Virus record (IMG/VR): IMGVR_UViG_3300035698_015117
Span: 1-37,708 of that record
Reading direction: 5' to 3' (one strand)
Source of the DNA: a virus
DNA: 37,708 bases
This document shows positions 29,083 through 35,135 of the stretch, one piece after another. A model generated the notes under the pieces. The model was not told where the DNA came from. It worked only from the letters and a program-made list of their open reading frames with translations, and did not search any database. The position numbers and the translations under genes are program-made. Position 1 is the first letter of the stretch. Each line of letters starts with the position of its first letter.

Positions 29083-29111
29083 AGTATATGTTGAAGAATA
29101 GGCATTGTCAA
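29083..29111 (-). promoter_or_regulatory. Strong sigma70-like early promoter
   Basis: Minus strand TTGACA (29106-29111), 17 nt, TATACT (29083-29088), 33 nt before the HNH start at 29050. Among the best consensus matches in the window. Confidence 0.75.
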
Positions 29112-29112
29112 C

Positions 29113-29667
29113 CTAAGATGTGAGCCAATTTCTAATCACAGAAAACTGATCCAATTTGATGTTTGATTGTTCACTCCAGCTCTCTGGCATCGGCCATCCT
29201 TCTGATTGAATTTGTATAAAACTCACACGAGGGTGACGGATTGATGTTTGCTGGATTTGATAGATGGAGCACTTAGGGCTCCGATTGCTATTCCAAAGAT
29301 CAAATCCAAGCAGAACCACGACATTGGCAGATTCACTGGCCATCCAAACAGCATGAGTACCGCTTCCCCAATTCAGTTCTCTGTCCCACCCTCTCTGTGG
29401 TGAATAAAGCTCTCGTGGTAAACCACGGATAGGACGTTCATGTGATAACGTATCGGCCCATTCACTGCGAGTCCACAATGTGGTATGAGATGGATATCCA
29501 TTACTAGCAATATCTATAACAGTGTTTCGGTCAACCGCTACGGTGTGATGCGAGCGGTGCCGATATATTCCGGTATTACACGAGTACACAGTTCCTCGAT
29601 CAAATAACCCGTCAAGATTTAGATTGGTTACACTAGCGCCGTTACCGATAACAAACCCAATATTCAT
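29113..29667 (-). CDS. GNG-motif putative glycosyltransferase-like protein
   Basis: The 184-residue protein begins MNIGFVIGNGASVTNLNLDG, then TVYSCNTGIYRH, HHTVAVDRNTVIDIAS and NVVVLLGFDLWNS. The order GNGxS...x-x-x-CN...VxVD...(L/F)GFD resembles DUF115 and sialyltransferase-like (GT29/42 fold) proteins. It abuts the methyltransferase-like gene exactly. A donor or acceptor cannot be named; the fold assignment is tentative. Confidence 0.5.
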   Translation of the reverse strand: MNIGFVIGNGASVTNLNLDGLFDRGTVYSCNTGIYRHRSHHTVAVDRNTVIDIASNGYPSHTTLWTRSEWADTLSHERPIRGLPRELYSPQRGWDRELNWGSGTHAVWMASESANVVVLLGFDLWNSNRSPKCSIYQIQQTSIRHPRVSFIQIQSEGWPMPESWSEQSNIKLDQFSVIRNWLTS

Positions 29668-30339
29668 TTAGAATCGAGCCCAGATGATGTGTTCGGTCGA
29701 CCGGGTCCATGGCTGATTCCAAAAGTAGTCCTTTAACACACCAAATTGAGTACACCCAGCGTCATGGCAGTATTTTGCGATTTGTTTGAAATACAGCGTT
29801 CGTCTCGCACCCACTGATAGATTATAGGTGTTCACATCTTCGTCGATCACAATATTTGTTTGATTCCATTCTTGACGGTCATTAGATGGAAATTGATGGG
29901 CCTCAACAATAATATATCGTCTCTCAGCGGCATACATCGAAACGCTATCGCCTAAGATGCGTTTATGTAGCGGATTATTACGGTAGTCTCGAGTGCTCAT
30001 CAGAATCAACCCGCCTTTTTCTAACTCTGAGAACGCATCGGTCATAATTTGGCGCTGCTTTACTTCACTATCTGAATACGTAAAATACTCATCGAGTGCT
30101 AGTATGGTATCATATTTTCCTTCGGTCTTAACTGTGTCTGATGGGTAAACAGTATTAGCGCCGACTGATTCAAAGTATGAATTGGTGCTTGGATTCTCTG
30201 AAAGATTTAGAACTCGTTTAGGAGAATGACCCAAATCATCAAATATGCCGGAAAAAGTCCTATGAGACTTGGCAGAATAAGTTTGAAGTAGTTCGCTGTC
30301 TTGCCAAGTTAGACGTGCGAATTCATTGAAATTATGCAT
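29668..30339 (-). CDS. Putative SAM-dependent methyltransferase
   Basis: In this 223-residue protein PKRVLNLSENPSTNSYF takes the place of motif I (loosely, without the usual GxGxG), KYDTILALDEYFTY the place of motif II/III, and LEKGGLILMSTRDYRNN the post-motif strand of class I methyltransferases. It directly precedes the GNG-motif gene. Loss of clear glycine-rich motif I lowers confidence; target unknown. Confidence 0.5.
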   Translation of the reverse strand: MHNFNEFARLTWQDSELLQTYSAKSHRTFSGIFDDLGHSPKRVLNLSENPSTNSYFESVGANTVYPSDTVKTEGKYDTILALDEYFTYSDSEVKQRQIMTDAFSELEKGGLILMSTRDYRNNPLHKRILGDSVSMYAAERRYIIVEAHQFPSNDRQEWNQTNIVIDEDVNTYNLSVGARRTLYFKQIAKYCHDAGCTQFGVLKDYFWNQPWTRSTEHIIWARF

Positions 30340-30349
30340 TGATATTCCT

Positions 30350-30379
30350 AGTTGAATGGCAGCTTTGCTGCACTCAACT
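30350..30379 (-). terminator. Hairpin after thyX
   Basis: AGTTGA-G-TG-CAGC pairs with GCTG-CCA-T-TCAACT around AAA, with one wobble and one bulge. It overlaps the thyX stop codon and ends 11 nt before the methyltransferase-like ATG. There is no U-run. Confidence 0.5.
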
Positions 30380-31064
30380 ACTTATCAACGACTAGAGATT
30401 CAATTATTGACGGGAATATTTCTATCATCTTTTCAGAACAGAGGCGAGCAACTGCGGCATGCTCTTCTTGAGTTCCGTTTGACGATCTTAAGTCGATAAA
30501 ATGAATCCAACTGCGAAGAGTGCCATTCATATACAAGCGACTAACTGTGTTGCCTTCTGGTAAGAAACACCGTGCTTGTTCTTTAGCAATGTTGTGTTCG
30601 ATACACCAACGATAATTTGCCATACTCTCGTGAATGTGTTGAGCTTGTCGAAATTCAAACTCGCGCCTAACTTCGTCAGACACACCTGCTGCGACACTGT
30701 TCTGACGATTAGAGGGGTCTTGTAGTCTAGCTTCACGTAACGCAAAACCTAAATCTTCAGTTGGATCGGCATATCTCTGACTAAATTCTTGAAAAGAGAA
30801 ACTACGGTGGCGTAATATTTGACGGGCAATATCACGAGTTGTTTCAATCTCAAGAGTCGCACTTGCCATTTCAAAGGGGCTCCAGTGAGCGTGCTTTTTG
30901 AGGTACTTTAGTAAACGAGAGCTGGACTCGGTGCTCATTTGATTAGCTGGGTTGCTGACACGCGCACAATATGCTACAATATCACCAGCTTCGAAAGTGT
31001 CTGCAAATTCAGCTGTTGGTTGAGTGTATCCAATTACTCTTACTTTTGGATTATAATGATTCAT
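30378..31064 (-). CDS. thyX: Flavin-dependent thymidylate synthase
   Basis: The 228-residue protein carries the ThyX signature RHRSFSFQEFSQRY (85-98, RHRxxSxxxxSxR) and RLYMNGTLRSWIHFIDLR, which help bind dUMP and FAD. It methylates dUMP to dTMP using methylene-tetrahydrofolate and FAD, feeding phage DNA synthesis. Start overlaps the previous gene stop by 4 nt, as third follow-on gene in a clpS-led operon. Confidence 0.95.
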   Translation of the reverse strand: MNHYNPKVRVIGYTQPTAEFADTFEAGDIVAYCARVSNPANQMSTESSSRLLKYLKKHAHWSPFEMASATLEIETTRDIARQILRHRSFSFQEFSQRYADPTEDLGFALREARLQDPSNRQNSVAAGVSDEVRREFEFRQAQHIHESMANYRWCIEHNIAKEQARCFLPEGNTVSRLYMNGTLRSWIHFIDLRSSNGTQEEHAAVARLCSEKMIEIFPSIIESLVVDK

Positions 31065-31459
31065 GATTTTCCTTGTAGGTGTTCGTTATTGTCTGGTGAT
31101 AGATATACGACTGAGTCCCATTCCGCTGATGGTGGGGTGATTCGGAATTGATCGACTCTAGCCTTCATTATGATATAAAAGTCATCTAACACATGATTCC
31201 AACACCCTGTTAGCTCAGTTAGTGCGTCGTCGCAATAATCCCAATTCTGAGTACGGTACTCTTGCATTAGTCCTCGATGAAGACGCACACTTTGTTCTAG
31301 ACGCATCATTTCGTCAAAGGGAATATTCTCAATTACCGCATAAGATGTGATGGGTTCTGCTAACCCATCTTGCATAAAGGTATCTAATTCTAGGACGGTC
31401 ATATTTTTCTCTAAGACTGCCGCAGCATCTGATCCAAAGATTACATTTAACGTATTCAT
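31061..31459 (-). CDS. Unknown helical protein between dexA-like and thyX
   Basis: A 132-residue protein starting MNTLNVIFGSDAAAVLE. The ATG at 31459 overlaps the nuclease stop (ATGA). It is helical and acidic (MRLEQSVRLHRGLMQEYRTQ, LTGCWNHVLDDFYIIMKARV). No family recognised. The tight coupling to thyX and nuclease suggests a role in DNA or nucleotide metabolism. Confidence 0.6.
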   Translation of the reverse strand: MNTLNVIFGSDAAAVLEKNMTVLELDTFMQDGLAEPITSYAVIENIPFDEMMRLEQSVRLHRGLMQEYRTQNWDYCDDALTELTGCWNHVLDDFYIIMKARVDQFRITPPSAEWDSVVYLSPDNNEHLQGKS

Positions 31460-32004
31460 AGTTTGACACCTCGCCATCCGATACGGCGTAATGCCCGTTG
31501 TACTCCGCTTGCTTGGGAAATAGCATCTTCTAACGCATCGTGGTGATTGCTCCTATCCAATGATCCATCTACGAAATTGAACAGTGTTCGGCTGTCGCAT
31601 ATTTGATAATAGCGCCAGGGCGCTGGACGATCCATTTGCTGATACAGGTGTTCCATAATATTCACATCAAAACTACCCTGGCTCCATATATATCCGGCAT
31701 TCCAGCAAAATTTAGAGAGTTCATCCAAACATTCCTCGACGCTCTTTCGGTCATCAGTACTAAAGGCACTCTCAACAATCTCTGGTGAATCTAGTGATTG
31801 TTTCTTCCACCATTTCATAGTGTTGTCACTTATGTCTCTATTGAGGGTCGCAGTCTGCTGGTCAATATCAAATTTCAAATAAATTGACCGATCCCGGTCA
31901 ATTTTAAGTAAGGTGTCGTCAAACTTTACAGCACCTAAGCTTAGAATAACAGCGTTGGTTTCGGTACTAAGTGTCTCTAAGTCCATCATTATTGATTGTG
32001 TCAT
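31456..32004 (-). CDS. dexA: DexA-like 3'-5' exonuclease (DEDDh)
   Basis: The 182-residue protein has SIMMDLETLST with D8 and E10 (ExoI), NTMKWWKKQS typical of the Rv2179c/DexA subfamily, WSQGSFDVNIMEHL (ExoII Asp) and NHHDALEDAISQA with the DEDDh His and Asp (ExoIII). T4 DexA is a 227-residue exonuclease with the same plan. It may degrade host DNA or RNA ends. It overlaps clpS by 4 nt. Confidence 0.82.
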   Translation of the reverse strand: MTQSIMMDLETLSTETNAVILSLGAVKFDDTLLKIDRDRSIYLKFDIDQQTATLNRDISDNTMKWWKKQSLDSPEIVESAFSTDDRKSVEECLDELSKFCWNAGYIWSQGSFDVNIMEHLYQQMDRPAPWRYYQICDSRTLFNFVDGSLDRSNHHDALEDAISQASGVQRALRRIGWRGVKL

Positions 32005-32321
32005 TCGTCTCTTTCTGTAGTTACTCGCAAAGTATGCGAATTCAATACGTTAAGTTTTTCAACCTGTGCTACCTTGAATTCAGCTATCTCAAGTGGCAAC
32101 ACTGCTACGGTCTCTGCGCCTTTCTCATGAACTGAAGCTGCTATCTCATCAGCAGCTTCTAAATCTTTATTGAAGATTTCATGAAGTAACATGACTACGA
32201 ATTCGAATGGAGTCACATCATCGTTATGGAAAATTACTTTATACATTCGTGGCGGGGACAGATCATGTTGAATTTTTGGTTTTGTTTTGGTGTTTTCTTT
32301 AACTGAGACGTCAGCCGACAT
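32001..32321 (-). CDS. clpS: ClpS adaptor (N-degron recognition)
   Basis: The 106-residue protein is ClpS: an extended N-tail, then PPRMYKVIFHNDDVTPFEFVVMLL, VHEKG and KVAQVEKLNVLNSHTLRVT. N33-D34-D35 and H65 correspond to E. coli N34, D35, D36 and H66 that bind the N-degron amino group. The E. coli gate residue M40 is Phe here (F39), which may alter which N-terminal residues fit. It hands substrates to ClpA. First gene of an operon with the DexA-like, unknown and thyX genes. Confidence 0.93.
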   Translation of the reverse strand: MSADVSVKENTKTKPKIQHDLSPPRMYKVIFHNDDVTPFEFVVMLLHEIFNKDLEAADEIAASVHEKGAETVAVLPLEIAEFKVAQVEKLNVLNSHTLRVTTERDE

Positions 32322-32352
32322 AAGGTATCTCCATTTTTCTAATCTCCTTTAC

Positions 32353-32382
32353 ATACTACACAATATCGGACCAATGAGTCAA
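32353..32382 (-). promoter_or_regulatory. Sigma70-like early promoter for clpS operon
   Basis: Minus strand TTGACT (32377-32382), 18 nt, TAGTAT (32353-32358), 31 nt before clpS. Same boxes and spacing as the mazG promoter. Confidence 0.65.
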
Positions 32383-32400
32383 TAATTGATTTTGATGGCA

Positions 32401-32429
32401 AGAGTGGCAGACCCATTGTCTGCCACTCT
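32401..32429 (-). terminator. Strong hairpin between hsp20 and clpS
   Basis: AGAGTGGCAGAC pairs perfectly with GTCTGCCACTCT (12 bp, 5-nt loop), 14 nt after the hsp20 stop. No U-run follows, but its strength and position before a new promoter suggest termination or end protection. Confidence 0.7.
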
Positions 32430-32442
32430 CATTAATCCTAGA

Positions 32443-32868
32443 CTATTGAATTTCGATCTGTCTAGGTTGTAGTTCTTCTGGAACAACCTCTTTGAGTTTG
32501 ATCACAAGAACGCCATCGGTCATCTCGGCATTGGTTACTTCAACGTGAGCAGCCAGTTTGAATCTCTCATTGAACTTGCGAGTAGCAATCCCCTGATACA
32601 AATACTTTCGAGGATTTTCCTCTTCTGCGATTTCGCCAGAAATGCTCAATTGTACGCAATTGTTGAAATCTCGCTCAGTAGTAATCTCAATATTCTCTCG
32701 ACTGAAACCAGCTAGTGCCATTTCAATCTGATAAGAGCCATCGCCTAAATCCACGATATTTCGTGGAGGGAATTTTGATGGGGTAACATTTGAAAGACGA
32801 TCCAATTCGTCTAATATTCTGGTAAAACCGATGCTTTGCGATAGGTAAGGGGTAAGACTTGTTCTCAT
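32443..32868 (-). CDS. hsp20: Hsp20/alpha-crystallin small heat-shock protein
   Basis: The 141-residue protein has the IbpA-like N-terminus (IGFTRILDELDRL), an alpha-crystallin domain (NIVDLGDGSYQIEMALAGFSRENIEI split over strands, YLYQGIATRKFNERFKL) and C-terminal GVLVIKLKEVVPEE with a final R-x-I-E-I motif for oligomerisation. It holds unfolded proteins. Common in marine T4-like phages. AAAGGAG is 8 nt before the ATG. Confidence 0.94.
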   Translation of the reverse strand: MRTSLTPYLSQSIGFTRILDELDRLSNVTPSKFPPRNIVDLGDGSYQIEMALAGFSRENIEITTERDFNNCVQLSISGEIAEEENPRKYLYQGIATRKFNERFKLAAHVEVTNAEMTDGVLVIKLKEVVPEELQPRQIEIQ

Positions 32869-32895
32869 TTTGTTTCTCCTTTTTAAGCAAGAACT

Positions 32896-32927
32896 AACAG
32901 AGGGTCCTTTAAAAGCAACACTCTGTT
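32896..32927 (-). promoter_or_regulatory. 5'-leader hairpin of hsp20
   Basis: AACAGAG (minus strand) pairs with CTCTGTT (7 bp) around 18 nt that include CTTT/AAAG complementarity. It lies between the hsp20 promoter and the ribosome site and does not cover it, so a stabiliser or temperature-responsive element are both possible. Confidence 0.4.
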
Positions 32928-32933
32928 AAATAT

Positions 32934-32962
32934 TATATAGTAACTCCGACAAAGAATGTCAA
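32934..32962 (-). promoter_or_regulatory. Strong sigma70-like promoter for hsp20
   Basis: Minus strand TTGACA (32957-32962), 17 nt, TATATA (32934-32939), about 65 nt before the hsp20 ATG. Confidence 0.7.
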
Positions 32963-33040
32963 GCCTCAATAACGATTTATTTCTCTTTTCTTTATGCTAT
33001 CATCTAGAGGCATATATTCATCGAGATATTTCGTCTCGTG

Positions 33041-33586
33041 CTAATCATCCAAATCCACCTCATCTACCGTGTTATTTTTGTACTGTTGATACATTTGATA
33101 GTAATCTTCATTTGGTTTAAGTTCTCGAATGTCATTGGTCTGAAGAGCAATTAGAGTCACCAATTCTTCTGACGGAATTTCTACTATCAGTTTTGTTGTG
33201 GAACAAACCGCAACAATCCGTTTAATAGGTCCTAAGTCTGTTTTGAGTGATTCTAATAATTTGGACGTTGATTTTGACTCATTTAAAATGTAGACCGGAA
33301 TGAGTTTGTTTTCGATTCGGTTCCAAATTTCAGGTGTTGCTTCATTAATATACGCAACATTTTCGTCATCAATCCTCAAATGAACATTCTTTACGCGAAT
33401 ACTACCCTTGGTGTGACTGTTATCTGGAGATTCTTTTGTTGACCATCCTATCGAACAAACGACGTGATCGACATAGTAAGATTCGCCCTTAGCTGCTATT
33501 TTCCACATTGGAATGCTAGGGTCTTCTAAGTGCTTTTTGTTGAACGAGAAAACTACATCTCGTGCTGTTATTTCTACTCGGTTCAT
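33041..33586 (-). CDS. Unknown protein
   Basis: A 181-residue protein starting MNRVEITARDVVFSFNKKHL. The first half is beta-rich (YYVDHVVCSIGWS, GSIRVKNVHLRIDD), and the end is acidic (NNTVDEVDLDD). No recognised motif. It follows the 50-residue gene closely and precedes the hsp20 promoter. Function unknown. Confidence 0.65.
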   Translation of the reverse strand: MNRVEITARDVVFSFNKKHLEDPSIPMWKIAAKGESYYVDHVVCSIGWSTKESPDNSHTKGSIRVKNVHLRIDDENVAYINEATPEIWNRIENKLIPVYILNESKSTSKLLESLKTDLGPIKRIVAVCSTTKLIVEIPSEELVTLIALQTNDIRELKPNEDYYQMYQQYKNNTVDEVDLDD

Positions 33587-33591
33587 CTAAG

Positions 33592-33744
33592 TCATAGTTT
33601 TTCCTTCTCTGTGGTGTTATCGAGACTGCGAGATAACATCTCTTGTCTCATTTCTACTATCAACTCTTTAATTACTTCGTCTGGAGTATCTCCAAGGTCG
33701 ACCTTGAAAACTTTCTTTCCATCAGCGGTTCCTTCTTCAATCAT
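33592..33744 (-). CDS. Small protein of unknown function
   Basis: A 50-residue protein, MIEEGTADGKKVFKVDLGDT then PDEVIKELIVEMRQEMLS, not part of any longer frame. GGAAAAACC lies just before the ATG at 33744. It ends 5 nt before the next start. The GKKVFKVDLGD-x-PxE opening resembles tiny proteins of marine T4-like phages; function unknown. Confidence 0.6.
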   Translation of the reverse strand: MIEEGTADGKKVFKVDLGDTPDEVIKELIVEMRQEMLSRSLDNTTEKEKL

Positions 33745-33763
33745 TGGTTTTTCCTTTCAAATA

Positions 33764-34138
33764 TTACTGTAAAATTCGATTCAAATTAGAGACACATCTG
33801 ATTAGATTGTTCAGTGCGATATCTGTACTCTCTTGATCGACGGGAGTCAACTCAAATGTCATAACAATGTCTGCGAAAACCTCGCGTACATTATCTCGGA
33901 ACTCATTTTCGTATGTTAGTGTTAGATCGAATGTCAAATCATTCACTACTAGGTCGATCAATATTACCTTCAAAGCTTTATAGTCGTCGACCTGTTGCCA
34001 GCTGATTATCATTGATTGATCTGAGTCGAAAGCTAACCTAGGTGACCTACATTCAGAATAAACTGTGGTTGGAGTGATATATTCTGTCGCTGACACTGTC
34101 GAAGACATTATTAATACAAGTAGTATTACCCATTTCAT
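33764..34138 (-). CDS. Secreted (periplasmic) protein of unknown function
   Basis: The 124-residue protein starts MKWVILLVLIMSSTVSA, a Sec signal peptide with A-x-A-like cleavage after residue 17. The mature part has two cysteines (C29 and C114 region), able to form a disulfide in the periplasm, and beta-rich DLTFDLTLTYENEF. Not a lipoprotein. Start overlaps a 7-codon mini-ORF stop (ATGA). Spanin or superinfection-exclusion roles are possible, without support. Confidence 0.6.
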   Translation of the reverse strand: MKWVILLVLIMSSTVSATEYITPTTVYSECRSPRLAFDSDQSMIISWQQVDDYKALKVILIDLVVNDLTFDLTLTYENEFRDNVREVFADIVMTFELTPVDQESTDIALNNLIRCVSNLNRILQ

Positions 34139-34173
34139 GTTACCTTACTCCTGCTCATGTTACCTTACTCCTG
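34135..34173 (-). repeat. Tandem duplicated ribosome-site/start unit
   Basis: A 19-bp unit (minus strand CAGGAGTAAGGTAACATGA) occurs twice with a 20-bp period (34155-34173 and 34135-34153). Each has its own AGGAG and ATG. The first ATG opens a 7-codon frame (MSRSKVT) whose stop overlaps the second, real ATG. Confidence 0.85.
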
Positions 34174-34294
34174 TTACTTCGCAACCAACAACTAGCACGA
34201 CACCTTCCCAGTTGTTTTTCAATCCGAGGACGAATACATATGCGAATACTGCTAGTACTACCATTTGAATTAACTGTATTGCTTCGATAACCAT
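34160..34294 (-). CDS. Small single-pass membrane protein
   Basis: A 44-residue protein, MVIEAIQLIQMVVLAVFAYV, mostly one membrane helix (about 6-25), with a short tail ending VVGCEVTGVR. CGAGGT lies 7 nt before the ATG at 34294. The stop lies in the first copy of the duplicated ribosome-site unit. Function unknown. Confidence 0.6.
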   Translation of the reverse strand: MVIEAIQLIQMVVLAVFAYVFVLGLKNNWEGVVLVVGCEVTGVR

Positions 34295-34429
34295 TTTAAC
34301 CTCGCTGTGAATAACTTGGCGAGCTTCTCACTCGCCTGAGGGTTCAATCTCCACCCTTAGTTCCCCATGGTATCACAATATCACTATAGTTCAACCACCA
34401 TGTACAATGGATAGATATAGGGGACTTTC

Positions 34430-34506
34430 GCACCTTGGTGCTTCCGGTGGGTACTGACCCCACTCGAATGAGTTTTAGAGACTCATCGACCACCCGGATC
34501 GGAAGC
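34430..34506 (-). ncRNA. Candidate structured RNA after rpsU
   Basis: On the minus strand GCTTCCG (34500-34506) pairs with CGGAAGC (34440-34446), stacked after a bulge on GTGG/CCAC. Inside lies a 9-bp hairpin TCGA-TGAGT/ACTCA-TCGA (one bulge, 7-nt loop). A further hairpin GCACC/GGTGC (34430-34441) shares 2 nt with the outer stem, so the two may compete. It starts 7 nt after the rpsU stop. No known family recognised. The rest of the 218-nt gap (34295-34512) holds a GGCGAG/CTCGCC hairpin (34321-34339 region) but no gene. Confidence 0.45.
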
Positions 34507-34512
34507 TATTCT

Positions 34513-34746
34513 TTATACGCCGTAAAACTCATTTAATTCCTGTTCGCGCTTGCGCCATCTCTTACGAGCTTGGGCACGTTCTCTTTTGCGACGAACACTG
34601 GGTTTTTCGTAGTATTCATGCTTTTGCAAATCCCGCAGAATATTCTCGGACATCATCATCTTTTTGAATTTGCGCAAGGCTCTGTTTACGTCGTTGTTTC
34701 TTACCTCAACATAAACGCCTCGTGGGGTATAATCCCTGTTACTCAT
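34513..34746 (-). CDS. rpsU: Ribosomal protein bS21
   Basis: The 77-residue protein reads VEVRNNDVNRALRKFKKMMM, then LQKHEYYEKPSVRRKRERAQ, the bS21 pattern. bS21 sits on the 30S platform near the anti-Shine-Dalgarno helix and aids initiation. Phage copies may shift translation to phage messages. A longer frame start (115 residues) is rejected: the ATG at 34746 gives the family start and has an extended ribosome site upstream. Confidence 0.93.
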   Translation of the reverse strand: MSNRDYTPRGVYVEVRNNDVNRALRKFKKMMMSENILRDLQKHEYYEKPSVRRKRERAQARKRWRKREQELNEFYGV

Positions 34747-34755
34747 TCGCTTACA

Positions 34756-34766
34756 ATCACCTCCTT
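34756..34766 (-). promoter_or_regulatory. Extended Shine-Dalgarno sequence of rpsU
   Basis: AAGGAGGTGAT matches the 16S rRNA 3' tail over 11 nt. GGAGG is 13 nt from the ATG, longer than usual. It is the most complete ribosome site I saw in this window. Confidence 0.7.
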
Positions 34767-35135
34767 CTAAGCTAAACTGAGTTGTTTTAGAATATACGCA
34801 ACAGGGTCTGCGGTATAATTTCCCCACACACTGTGCGTATCTTCTCTTCCAATATAGCATGATTGATGCCGAGAAATCAAATTACCTTTTAATAAATCAT
34901 TCAATCCAGGCTGTCTTAAATCCATAACTATCACGTCCGCTTGGTCTGCTACTGATAACGCCCACGCTAGGTCAGATTCTGAATAGATGTAGACAACAAT
35001 TCTTTGAGGTACTGCCGCTATAGCCTGAAACAACGCTTGGATTGTTTCAGGATCGATGTCAATCAGTAGTACTGAAAAGCAATCGCCCCAAAATCTATCA
35101 GGAGGAGTAACTGCTAAGTGCTCACTTGGTATCAT
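34767..35135 (-). CDS. Unknown Rossmann-like protein
   Basis: A 122-residue protein with alternating strands and helices: FSVLLIDIDPETIQALFQAI, RIVVYIYSESDLAWAL and DVIVMDLRQPG. No nucleotide-binding motif. It overlaps the large membrane protein gene by 14 nt and its stop codon abuts the rpsU ribosome site. Function unknown. Confidence 0.6.
   Translation of the reverse strand: MIPSEHLAVTPPDRFWGDCFSVLLIDIDPETIQALFQAIAAVPQRIVVYIYSESDLAWALSVADQADVIVMDLRQPGLNDLLKGNLISRHQSCYIGREDTHSVWGNYTADPVAYILKQLSLA

Noticed and set aside
34430-34506. Possible hammerhead ribozyme (CGATGAG and AAAAC near a stem)
   Set aside because: The core would need CTGATGA and GAAA; two core bases differ and the third stem is missing.
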